This document shows, one piece after another, positions 6,815 to 14,034 of a stretch of DNA of 20,727 nucleotides. The position numbers and the translations under genes are program-made. The notes under the pieces are model-generated. The model saw nothing but the letters and a program-made list of their open reading frames with translations. It had not been told where the DNA came from and ran no database searches. Each line of letters opens with the position of its first letter. Position 1 is the stretch's first letter. Origin of the DNA: CAZWBR01 sp964404205 (GTDB lineage: Bacteria > Bacteroidota > Bacteroidia > Bacteroidales > Prolixibacteraceae); NCBI GenBank assembly GCA_964404205.1, contig CAYOJD010000053.1, positions 1 to 20,727 of the forward strand, given 5' to 3'.

Positions 6815-6822
6815 TATGTTTG
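6815..6822 (+). promoter_or_regulatory. -7 promoter box for the aldo/keto reductase
   Basis: TATGTTTG matches TAnnTTTG exactly and ends 38 bp before the ATG at 6861. Its position inside the longer open frame that begins at 6792 argues for the later start. Confidence 0.45.
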
Positions 6823-6860
6823 GTTTTATTAATTTAGCCATTCAAATCAACCACAATAAA

Positions 6861-7853
6861 ATGATGGAATATTCGCCTGCAACTGACCGTTATGAAAATA
6901 AAACCGCTTACCGCCGATGCGGGCGGAGCGGATTGAAATTGCCCGCCATTTCGCTGGGGCTCTGGCACAACTTCGGGGGAGTTGATGTTTTCGAAAATGG
7001 ACGTGCGATGGTGCGCCATGCTTTCGACAATGGGATTACCCATTTCGACCTTGCCAATAATTATGGTCCGCCCCCCGGTTCGGCCGAAGAAAATTTTGGC
7101 AAAATAATGGCTCTCGATTTACGCCCCTACCGCGACGAACTGGTTGTCTCGACCAAGGCGGGTTATCTGATGTGGCCTGGCCCTTACGGCGAATGGGGAT
7201 CGCGCAAGTATCTCCTTTCGAGCCTCGACCAAAGCCTGAAGCGGATGAAACTCGACTATGTCGATATATTTTATTCGCACCGTCCCGATCCGGAGACCCC
7301 GCTCGAAGAGACCATGATGGCACTCGACCAGGCTGTGCGTTCCGGTAAAGCGCTTTATGCCGGCATCTCCAATTATCCGGCTGAGTTGACGGCAAAAGCA
7401 TCGGCTATCCTGAAAGCGCTGGGTACGCCCTGCCTGATTCACCAGCCCAAATATTCGATGTTCGAGCGCTGGGTCGAAAACGGGCTGCTCGACACCGTTG
7501 AGCAGGAAGGGATTGGGGTAATAGCCTTCTCGCCGCTGGCACAGGGCTTGCTTACCGACCGGTACCTGGATGGCATCCCCGAGGGTTCGCGTGCGGCCAA
7601 GTCGTGGGGCTTTTTAAAGCCGAAACAGATTGCCCCGGCCATTGCGAAGGTGAAGAAACTGAACGAAGTGGCCGCTGGCCGCGGCCAGTCGTTGGCGCAG
7701 ATGGCTATCGCCTGGCTGCTGAAAGACAAACGGGTTACTTCGGTGCTGATTGGCGCCAGCTCGGTTGGTCAGTTAAAAAACAACCTGGAGTCGCTGCAAA
7801 ATCTTCACTTTGCCCATGAAGAGCTCGATGCCATCGAAGCCATTCTGAAGTAA
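6861..7853 (+). CDS. gpr: aldo/keto reductase, L-glyceraldehyde 3-phosphate reductase (YghZ) type
   Basis: A 330-residue NADPH-dependent aldo/keto reductase very like E. coli YghZ, which reduces L-glyceraldehyde 3-phosphate and helps detoxify methylglyoxal. The catalytic tetrad is D63, Y68 (THFDLANNYGPPPGSAEEN), K99 (VSTKAGY) and H140 (IFYSHRPD). YRRCGRSGLKLPAISLGLWHNFG and MWPGPYGEWGSRKYLL are near-diagnostic for this subfamily. The C-terminal SVLIGASSVGQLKNN binds the cofactor phosphate. The start is ATG 6861 (or the adjacent 6864), because a promoter box lies at 6815-6822; an upstream ATG at 6792 adds residues foreign to the family. The gene converges on a small hypothetical gene with 4 bp between the stops. 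No neighbour suggests a specific pathway. Confidence 0.9.
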   Translation: MMEYSPATDRYENKTAYRRCGRSGLKLPAISLGLWHNFGGVDVFENGRAMVRHAFDNGITHFDLANNYGPPPGSAEENFGKIMALDLRPYRDELVVSTKAGYLMWPGPYGEWGSRKYLLSSLDQSLKRMKLDYVDIFYSHRPDPETPLEETMMALDQAVRSGKALYAGISNYPAELTAKASAILKALGTPCLIHQPKYSMFERWVENGLLDTVEQEGIGVIAFSPLAQGLLTDRYLDGIPEGSRAAKSWGFLKPKQIAPAIAKVKKLNEVAAGRGQSLAQMAIAWLLKDKRVTSVLIGASSVGQLKNNLESLQNLHFAHEELDAIEAILK

Positions 7854-7857
7854 TATT

Positions 7858-8187
7858 TTAAAGTTGAAAAACACGGTTGAAATAACGCAGGGCACAATCC
7901 TGTAAAACTTTGTGTTTGCGTTCTTCGGGAATATCGGCAGCCACCGTTCGCTGGACAAACAGAGGCCAGCCATCGCGGTCGGTGCCGATATTTTCGGTTA
8001 GCCCCATCTCCTGATAGAGCACACAGCTGCCCAGATGTATCAGGTTCATCTTCTCTTCTTTCGAAAAGGGTTGAAATGTCAATCCCCGTTCGCGCATCCC
8101 AATCAGGAAAAGCACGCTGTTTAAATCGGCCTCAGTCCCAAATTTCTCTGCGAGGAGGCTGCATAGTTCGTTCCAGTTTTTCAACAT
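7858..8187 (-). CDS. conserved-looking hypothetical protein, 109 aa
   Basis: Soluble, no signal peptide or membrane segment. It begins MLKNWNELCSLLAEKFG and has a helical N-terminal half, a central GMRERGLTFQPFSKEEKMNLIHLG stretch and a WPLFVQRTVAADIPEERKH segment. I do not recognise a named domain; it has the feel of a small protein conserved in Bacteroidota. The ATG at 8187 is chosen over a TTG two codons upstream. A TATTTTTG box on the minus strand (8208-8215) sits just upstream. It is convergent with the aldo/keto reductase gene (stops 4 bp apart) and stands alone. No function is proposed. Confidence 0.7.
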   Translation of the reverse strand: MLKNWNELCSLLAEKFGTEADLNSVLFLIGMRERGLTFQPFSKEEKMNLIHLGSCVLYQEMGLTENIGTDRDGWPLFVQRTVAADIPEERKHKVLQDCALRYFNRVFQL

Positions 8188-8207
8188 TGGCAATGGTTTT
8201 CATTTTG

Positions 8208-8215
8208 CAAAAATA
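8208..8215 (-). promoter_or_regulatory. -7 promoter box for the small hypothetical gene
   Basis: TATTTTTG on the minus strand matches TAnnTTTG and is 20 bp upstream of the ATG at 8187, implying a very short leader. Confidence 0.4.
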
Positions 8216-8309
8216 GCGAAATCGCTTTTCGATTCCGGCTGATATATTAGACTTTGGTTAAGAATGAAAAGATTTGGCTGTTTGACATACCGCAAACATC
8301 CAAAAATCT

Positions 8310-8317
8310 TACTTTTG
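8310..8317 (+). promoter_or_regulatory. -7 promoter box for asnS
   Basis: TACTTTTG matches TAnnTTTG, 60 bp before the asnS start. A TTTGACA at 8281-8287 lies somewhat too far upstream to be an ideal -33 partner. Confidence 0.45.
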
Positions 8318-8377
8318 TCCACTTATCCGTTATAAACGGTAAAAAACAAAGGCTGTTTCATTCCATAAGATGATTTG

Positions 8378-9820
8378 ATGATGAAGAACGAGAGAATTGT
8401 TGATATTCTGAAATCGGGCCAGGTAGGTGCCGAGATTACGGTAAAAGGTTGGGTACGCACCCGTCGCGGCAGCAAAAATGTCACTTTTATTGCGCTAAAC
8501 GATGGTTCGACCATTCACAACCTTCAAGTGGTAGCCGATGTTGAACAATTTGGCGAGGAGATTTTTAAAAATATCAATACCGGAACGGCCATTGGGGCTA
8601 CCGGTGTGTTGGTCGAATCGACCGGTTCGGGACAGAGTGTCGAACTGAAAGCCGCTACTTTGGAGGTGATTGGCGTTGCCGACCCGGAGAAATATCCGAT
8701 TCAGCCCAAGCGCCACACCCTTGAGTTTCTTCGCGAAGTGGCCCATCTTCGTCCGCGTACAGCTACTTTTAGTGCGATATTTCGGATTCGCCATGCGATG
8801 ATTTTTGCGATTCACAGCTTTTTCAACGAGCGGGGTTTCTTCAATGTCCATACGCCCATTATCACCAGTTCGGATGCCGAAGGTGCCGGCGAAATGTTCC
8901 GTGTGACTACGTTACCCATGAAAGACACGCCGATGACCGAAGCGGGCGATGTCGATTACAGTCAGGATTTCTTTGGCAAATCGGCCAACCTCACCGTGTC
9001 GGGACAGCTTGAAGGCGAACTATTTGCAATGGCGCTTTCGCGGATATATACTTTTGGCCCTACTTTCCGTGCCGAGAATTCAAACACTTCGCGCCATCTG
9101 GCCGAGTTTTGGATGATTGAGCCTGAAGTGGCTTTCTTCGACCTGAACGACAATATGGATTTGGCCGAAGCGTTTCTCAAATATTTGATCCTTTATGCGC
9201 TCGACAACTGTATGGACGATCTGCAGTTCCTGAGCGGCCGATTGGCCGAAGAGGAGAAGAACAAACCTGCCGACCAGCGTTCGATGGAGTTGATTGAAAA
9301 ACTTCGTTTTGTTGTCGATAACGACTTTGTCCGGCTCACTTACAGCGAAGCGATTGAGATTTTAAAGCAGTCGAAACCCAATAAAAAAGGGAAGTTCCAA
9401 TATCCCGTTACCGGCTACGGAACCGACCTGCAGAGCGAACACGAGCGTTACCTGGTGGAGCAGGAGTTTAAACGTCCGGTGATTTTGACCAACTACCCGA
9501 AAGAGATCAAGGCTTTCTACATGCGGTTGGACGATAATGGCAAAACCGTATCGGCCATGGATGTGCTCTTTCCGCAGATTGGCGAGATTATCGGGGGATC
9601 GCAACGTGAAGAGCGGCTCGAAGTACTCGAAAGCCGTATGGACGAAATGGGTATCCCGAAAGAGGAGATGGAGTGGTATCTCGACACCCGCAGGTTTGGC
9701 GGCTGTCCGCATGCCGGCTTTGGCCTGGGTTTCGAAAGGCTGATGCTTTTCGTTACCGGAATGGGAAATATCAGGGATGTTATTCCGTTTGCCCGTACGC
9801 CCAAAAACTGTGAATTTTAA
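8378..9820 (+). CDS. asnS: asparaginyl-tRNA synthetase
   Basis: Class IIb aminoacyl-tRNA synthetase that loads asparagine on tRNA-Asn in the cytosol; 480 residues. An N-terminal OB-fold (about 15-105, ITVKGWVRTRRGSKNVTFIALNDGS) binds the anticodon. The catalytic domain shows motif 2 around residues 230-251 (FRAENSNTSRHLAEFWMIEPEV) and motif 3 at 447-458 (GFGLGFERLMLF), followed by the AsnRS ending RDVIPFARTPKNCEF. Length and motifs distinguish it from AspRS. Two ATGs stand side by side at 8378 and 8381; I use the first, and a TTG at 8375 is less likely. A terminator follows at 9839-9870, so it is probably a single-gene unit. Confidence 0.97.
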   Translation: MMKNERIVDILKSGQVGAEITVKGWVRTRRGSKNVTFIALNDGSTIHNLQVVADVEQFGEEIFKNINTGTAIGATGVLVESTGSGQSVELKAATLEVIGVADPEKYPIQPKRHTLEFLREVAHLRPRTATFSAIFRIRHAMIFAIHSFFNERGFFNVHTPIITSSDAEGAGEMFRVTTLPMKDTPMTEAGDVDYSQDFFGKSANLTVSGQLEGELFAMALSRIYTFGPTFRAENSNTSRHLAEFWMIEPEVAFFDLNDNMDLAEAFLKYLILYALDNCMDDLQFLSGRLAEEEKNKPADQRSMELIEKLRFVVDNDFVRLTYSEAIEILKQSKPNKKGKFQYPVTGYGTDLQSEHERYLVEQEFKRPVILTNYPKEIKAFYMRLDDNGKTVSAMDVLFPQIGEIIGGSQREERLEVLESRMDEMGIPKEEMEWYLDTRRFGGCPHAGFGLGFERLMLFVTGMGNIRDVIPFARTPKNCEF

Positions 9821-9838
9821 TTGTACCCGCATATCAGC

Positions 9839-9870
9839 AACCCCGGAACTTCACTGTTTCGGGGTTTTTT
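9839..9870 (+). terminator. Rho-independent terminator after asnS
   Basis: The stem AACCCCGGAAC (9839-9849) pairs with GTTTCGGGGTT (9856-9866), allowing one G-U pair, with a 6-base loop, followed by a T run through 9870. It separates asnS from rpoN. Confidence 0.88.
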
Positions 9871-9939
9871 GTCGGGGCAAATCAAAATACATTCGAAAAT
9901 TGTTAATTTCGGAGAGAGAAAAATAACCGCAATCCTTAT

Positions 9940-11400
9940 ATGCAAAAGCTTAGCTTACAACAGAAGTTGCTTCAGAAGCTCTCGCCTCAGCAGATCCAGG
10001 TGATCAAGCTGCTCGAACTTCCTGCGCTACAGTTGGAGCAGCGCATCAAAAAGGAACTGGAAGAAAATCCGGTACTCGATATCGATGGCGACGACTATGA
10101 ACCATCGGACGATGATGGATATACCGACGACCTGAAATCAAATGAAGATCGCGACAATGAAGAGTTCTCGGTCGAGGATTACCTGAATGACGAAGATTAT
10201 CCCTCGTACAAATACGAATCGAACAACTATTCGAAAGATGACAAGGTCGCTGAAGTCCCTTTTTCGGACAGCGCGTCGTTTCACGAATTTTTGATTGATC
10301 AGCTGCGCATGGCGCCGCTTACCGAACACCAGAGCGTACTGGCCGAACATATTATCGGCAACATTGACGAAGATGGATATTTGCGGCGCGATATTGAAGC
10401 GATTGTCGATGATTTGGCTTTCATTCAAAATGTAAGGACCGATGAGACTGAACTGACCCATGTGCTTCATGCCGTTCAGGAGTTCGACCCGGCCGGTGTG
10501 GGGGCACGTAACCTTCGCGAATGTTTGAGGTTGCAGATCTTCAGAAAAGAGAGTACCCGGCCCGCGATAGTGTTGGCCGGTAAAATTCTCCGCGATGCCT
10601 TCGATGAGTTTACCCGTAAACATTTCGACAAGATTCAGCGTAAGTTTGGGGTCGATGATGAGACCCTGAAAGAGGCTATCGACGAAATATTGAAACTGAA
10701 CCCCAAGCCGGGCAGTGCCTTTAGCAACATCATGGGTGGGGGTAACCAGACCATCATTCCTGATTTTATTCTCGATATTGTTGATGATGAGATGATTCTG
10801 ACCCTGAATCAGAAGAATGTGCCGGAATTGAAAATCAGTGCCGATTACAGCAATATGCTGAAAACATATCGTGACAACAGTCATGGCCTTACCTCAAAAG
10901 ACAAAGAGGGAATTATGTTTGTGAAGCAGAAAATCGATTCGGCCAAGTGGTTCATCGATGCCATCAGGCAGCGACAGGAGACGCTGATGCTGGTAATGAA
11001 TGCCATCCTCACCTTTCAGAAAGAGTATTTTGTCGAAGGTGACGATGCGCGGCTGAAGCCAATGATCCTGAAAGATATTGCCGACCGTACCGGGTTGGAT
11101 ATATCGACCATTTCGCGGGTATCGAACAGCAAGTTTATCCAAACCCATTTTGGGATTTATCCGTTGAAATATTTCTTTTCGGAGTCGATGCAAAAAGATA
11201 CCGGCGAAGAGGTTTCGACCCGCGAGATTAAAGCCATCCTTCGCGAGTGCATCGAAAACGAGGACAAGAAAAATCCGCTTACCGACGACGAACTGGCTCA
11301 GGTACTCAAAGAAAAATCGTACAATATTGCCCGACGGACAGTGGCCAAATATCGCGAACAGCTCGATATTCCGGTGGCCAGAATGCGCAAGGAACTGTAA
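9940..11400 (+). CDS. rpoN: RNA polymerase sigma-54 factor RpoN
   Basis: Alternative sigma factor of 486 residues that directs RNA polymerase to -24/-12 promoters and needs AAA+ activators to open them. Region I is the Gln/Leu-rich start (about 1-48, LQQKLLQKLSPQQIQVIKLL). Region II is strongly acidic (about 49-110, many D/E). The core-binding domain follows (about 115-310). The helix-turn-helix lies around 385-410 (ILKDIADRTGLDISTISRVSNSKF), and the RpoN box ARRTVAKYRE at 464-473 is intact. Full length for the family. No sigma-54 activator gene is in this window. It is followed 4 bp later by a membrane protein gene, so both are likely on one transcript. Confidence 0.96.
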   Translation: MQKLSLQQKLLQKLSPQQIQVIKLLELPALQLEQRIKKELEENPVLDIDGDDYEPSDDDGYTDDLKSNEDRDNEEFSVEDYLNDEDYPSYKYESNNYSKDDKVAEVPFSDSASFHEFLIDQLRMAPLTEHQSVLAEHIIGNIDEDGYLRRDIEAIVDDLAFIQNVRTDETELTHVLHAVQEFDPAGVGARNLRECLRLQIFRKESTRPAIVLAGKILRDAFDEFTRKHFDKIQRKFGVDDETLKEAIDEILKLNPKPGSAFSNIMGGGNQTIIPDFILDIVDDEMILTLNQKNVPELKISADYSNMLKTYRDNSHGLTSKDKEGIMFVKQKIDSAKWFIDAIRQRQETLMLVMNAILTFQKEYFVEGDDARLKPMILKDIADRTGLDISTISRVSNSKFIQTHFGIYPLKYFFSESMQKDTGEEVSTREIKAILRECIENEDKKNPLTDDELAQVLKEKSYNIARRTVAKYREQLDIPVARMRKEL

Positions 11401-11403
11401 CCA

Positions 11404-12012
11404 ATGGAAAGATATCTGGCCAGGGTGATATTGGTGGTGCTGCACCCGTTGTTGATAACCACGCTTGGTGTTTTGCTGCTGTTCAATTCAGAATTTTATC
11501 TTTCGGTGGCTTCGTCGGAGATGAAGATGGTGATTTTAGCCTGCGCCTTTTTAGGGACCACCATATTGCCGTTGGCGGCCATAGCCATTCACAAAATTCT
11601 TACCGCTAAAAAGGGGCCGGTTCCAGACAGGATGCTCAAGACCACCTATTATCTTTTTACGGCACTCTGTTATTACCTCTCGTTTCAGGCGATCTCGAAT
11701 GTTGCCCTTGCCGGGTTCTTTAAGGCGGTTTTTCTGTCGGGGGCATTGGTGCTGGTTATCATGGCGCTTATTACGCTGCGGTGGCCGGTGAGCGAGTACA
11801 CGACTGCCGCCGGGGCATTGCTTGGAATGGTGATGGCTTTGATGTTGCGATTAGGTTCCGGTGCTTACGGGCATCTTTTCGGGTTAATTGCATTGGGTGG
11901 GTTAACCGGTTACGCAGTGCTTTGTCTCGAAAAAAATAACCCGGCACAGGTGTATGCCGGGTATCTTCTTGGGTTCATCGTATTGTTCCTGATTTTCAGT
12001 TTTATCGGATAA
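11404..12012 (+). CDS. six-helix membrane protein, PAP2-related, possibly inactive
   Basis: A 202-residue hydrophobic protein with about six membrane helices and no signal peptide. The end, NPAQVYAGYLLGFIV, resembles the last motif of PAP2-type lipid phosphatases, where a histidine precedes the (D/A)xxxG..LG stretch; here the corresponding spot is asparagine, and I do not find the KxxxxxxRP or SGH motifs. It may be a degenerate or repurposed PAP2-fold protein, or merely look like one. It begins 4 bp after rpoN. The last 75 bp carry, on the other strand, a terminator for the convergent response regulator gene. Confidence is high that it is a gene, low for the family. Confidence 0.75.
   Translation: MERYLARVILVVLHPLLITTLGVLLLFNSEFYLSVASSEMKMVILACAFLGTTILPLAAIAIHKILTAKKGPVPDRMLKTTYYLFTALCYYLSFQAISNVALAGFFKAVFLSGALVLVIMALITLRWPVSEYTTAAGALLGMVMALMLRLGSGAYGHLFGLIALGGLTGYAVLCLEKNNPAQVYAGYLLGFIVLFLIFSFIG
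11930..11961 (-). terminator. terminator of the two-component operon, inside the convergent gene
   Basis: On the minus strand CCCGGCA (11955-11961) pairs with TGCCGGG (11940-11946) around an 8-base loop, then TTATTTTTTT follows (down to 11930). It lies 75 bp beyond the response regulator stop and within the last codons of the convergent membrane protein gene. Confidence 0.72.
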
Positions 12013-12036
12013 CCGATAATCAGCAAGTTGTTGTTT

Positions 12037-12738
12037 CTAAATCACAAACTTATAGCCGATTCCTTTTAGCGTACGGATATGGTCGTTGCCAATCTTTTCG
12101 CGCAGCTTGCGGATATGTACGTCGATGGTGCGGTCGCCAACAATCACATTGTCGCCCCACACCGATTTGTAAATCTCTTCGCGGGTAAATACTTTGTCGG
12201 GTTTCGAAACCAGCAACGATAGCAGTTCAAACTCTTTTCGCGGCAGCACCAGCTCTTCGCTGTCTATCTGAAGAACATACCGTTCTTTGTCGATGACAAT
12301 ATTCCCAATCCGGACGATTTTTTCCTGTTCGGTTGATTCGGCGACGCTTCCACCAGAGCGTTTCAACAATGCTTTCACCCGGCTTATCAGCACTTTCGGA
12401 CGGATAGGTTTGGTGATATAGTCGTCGGCACCGGCTTCGAAGCCTGCAATCTGCGAATAGTCTTCGCCACGGGCGGTGAGAAAAGCAATAATCAGGTCGC
12501 GGCAGCCGGGAAGCTTCCTGATTTCTTCGCAGGCAGCTATCCCATCCATTTCGGGCATCATCACGTCGAGGATGACCAGGTCGGGTTTCAACTTGGCGGC
12601 CAGTTGAATGGCCTCTTTCCCATTGCGACCGGTTGCAACATTAAATCCCTCTCTTTCAAGGTTGTAGCTGACAAATTCAAGAATATCTTCTTCATCGTCA
12701 ACCAGCAGGATTTGCGGCATGTTTTCTTTTTCTACCAT
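12037..12738 (-). CDS. PhoB/OmpR-family response regulator
   Basis: DNA-binding response regulator of 233 residues (227 if started at the ATG at 12720, MPQILLVDDEED, which begins directly at the receiver domain). Counting from 12720, the receiver has the acidic pair D8/D9, phospho-acceptor D52 in LVILDVMMPEMDG, the switch threonine in AFLTARG and the lysine in ITKPIRP. The winged-helix domain (about 130-227) has the usual PRKEFELLSLL, GDRTIDVHIRKLREKIG and TLKGIGYKF signatures. It follows the histidine kinase gene with an 80-bp gap and sits beside phosphate transport genes, so a PhoB role is likely but inferred. It is a good candidate to bind the TTAACA repeats at 13943-13969. Confidence 0.88.
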   Translation of the reverse strand: MVEKENMPQILLVDDEEDILEFVSYNLEREGFNVATGRNGKEAIQLAAKLKPDLVILDVMMPEMDGIAACEEIRKLPGCRDLIIAFLTARGEDYSQIAGFEAGADDYITKPIRPKVLISRVKALLKRSGGSVAESTEQEKIVRIGNIVIDKERYVLQIDSEELVLPRKEFELLSLLVSKPDKVFTREEIYKSVWGDNVIVGDRTIDVHIRKLREKIGNDHIRTLKGIGYKFVI

Positions 12739-12818
12739 TTGTTAGCTATTTTGTTTCGGGTATTTTTCGAACACTAAATTTAGTAATTATCTCTACCGGT
12801 AGGAATCTGTCCGGAAAT

Positions 12819-13868
12819 TTATTTCTGGGCCTTAGCCTTTTCGAGGGTAAAGGTAAATGTTGTTCCCTTTTCAACCGCACTTTTGACATGAATGGTTTGG
12901 CCGTGGGCTTCGATAATGTGCTTGACAATGGATAGCCCGAGACCTGTTCCGCCCTGCATGCGCGAACGGCTCTTGTCGACACGGTAGAAACGCTCGAAAA
13001 TGCGGGGAAGATCTTTCTTTTCAATTCCAATTCCGTCGTCGCTTACTTCGATAAGGATGACGTTGCTCATATCGTAGAACCCAACATTGACGTTGCCCTC
13101 TTTTCGGCCATATTTAATGGCGTTGCCAATCAGGTTGCGTACCACTTCGAAAATACGTTTCTTATCGCCGTTGACCATAAACGAACGGCTGGCCGAAACG
13201 TTGAGGTTCATCGTGATGCGTCTTTCGGTAGCCTCGCGGAGTTCAAGCTCGAACACCTCTTCGGTGAGTTTGGCAATATCGAAAATTTCGTAATTGAGTT
13301 TCAGTTCGCCCGATTCGAGTTTGGTGATCGACTCCAGGTCTTCGACAATGCTTATCATCCGGTCGATGCTTTTTTCGGTTCGTTCGAGGTAAAGCCGGTT
13401 GATTTTGGGGTCTTCCAAACCGCCGTCGAGCAGCGTAAGGATGTAGCCCTGAATATTGAAGATGGGTGTTTTCAACTCGTGCGATACATTGCCTACAAAA
13501 TCCTTGCGGTATTTTTCAAGATCGCGCAGCCGCTCAATTTCAGCAATTTTGTCTTTGGCCCAGTTTTTTACATCGGTTTCAACTTCGCTGATAATGTCTT
13601 TGCTTTTTTCGACATCAAGTTTGCTGCCTTTGATTGGAACGTCGCTGATTGTTTTGTAAATTGGCGTGATTTTATCGCGTATCAGATAATTGAGAATGTA
13701 GAGAATGGTTACATTTGAGATGAGAAAGAAAATAGGGAGAAAAATGTAAATCCAGGCTTTGCCCCCCCAAATTGATGCTACGGCCAGCGATATTCCGGTT
13801 AAAATGGTTAAAATTAATGACGATACGAGCGATAATTTTTTAGGGGTATATGATTTTAACAGGCGCAT
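12819..13868 (-). CDS. PhoR-like sensor histidine kinase
   Basis: Membrane histidine kinase of 349 residues. Two helices (about 13-33 and 39-61) are separated by only about five residues, so there is no external sensing domain. A linker with a coiled-coil look (about 85-122) leads to the H-box DFVGNVSHELKTP (H130). The N-box (NLIGNAIKYG), G1 (DDGIGI) and G2 (GGTGLGLSI) complete the kinase. No PAS domain is evident, unlike many PhoR proteins. The ATG at 13868 (MRLLKSYTPKK) is used; an upstream start at 13949 adds 27 residues without merit and would run into the repeat operator. It is paired with the regulator downstream and divergent from the PiT gene. The PhoR assignment rests on this context. 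Confidence 0.85.
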   Translation of the reverse strand: MRLLKSYTPKKLSLVSSLILTILTGISLAVASIWGGKAWIYIFLPIFFLISNVTILYILNYLIRDKITPIYKTISDVPIKGSKLDVEKSKDIISEVETDVKNWAKDKIAEIERLRDLEKYRKDFVGNVSHELKTPIFNIQGYILTLLDGGLEDPKINRLYLERTEKSIDRMISIVEDLESITKLESGELKLNYEIFDIAKLTEEVFELELREATERRITMNLNVSASRSFMVNGDKKRIFEVVRNLIGNAIKYGRKEGNVNVGFYDMSNVILIEVSDDGIGIEKKDLPRIFERFYRVDKSRSRMQGGTGLGLSIVKHIIEAHGQTIHVKSAVEKGTTFTFTLEKAKAQK

Positions 13869-13942
13869 GGCTTCATATTGATTTTTAAAGTTAATAATAT
13901 GGCCAACAAAGTGACATCTAATCACAGGGTTGGGGTAAAAAT

Positions 13943-13969
13943 TTAACACCGATTAACATTTTCTTAATA
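13943..13969. promoter_or_regulatory. Pho-box-like direct repeats between phoR-like and PiT genes
   Basis: TTAACA at 13943-13948, TTAACA at 13953-13958 and TTAATA at 13964-13969, at 10- and 11-bp steps. Direct 6-bp repeats one helix turn apart are the usual binding pattern of OmpR/PhoB-family regulators, and TTAACA is the element used by PhoP of Bacillus subtilis. They lie just upstream of the -33/-7 elements of the PiT gene, the place for an activator. Confidence 0.5.
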
Positions 13970-13981
13970 TACCGGTTGTAA

Positions 13982-14009
13982 TTTGACAAAAATATCAGGA
14001 ATACTTTTG
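13982..14009 (+). promoter_or_regulatory. promoter of the PiT-PhoU gene
   Basis: TTTG at 13982-13985 (-33) and TACTTTTG at 14002-14009 (-7, TAnnTTTG) are separated by 16 bp, the best complete Bacteroidota promoter in the window. The ATG follows 25 bp later. Confidence 0.6.
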
Positions 14010-14034
14010 TCAGGCAATTGCAGGCAGAGATTTT

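Noticed and set aside
6792..6860. Longer N-terminus for the aldo/keto reductase
   Set aside because: A promoter box lies inside it and the added residues have no counterpart in YghZ-type proteins.
10138..10884. 248-codon leftward open frame inside rpoN
   Set aside because: Fully antisense to a clearly recognised sigma-54 gene, with no domain; typical shadow.
12773..12802. Palindromes ACTAAATTTAGT and CTACCGGTAG between kinase and regulator genes
   Set aside because: Short dyads in an AT-rich 80-bp spacer; no T-tract and no repetition elsewhere seen, so I make no claim for them.
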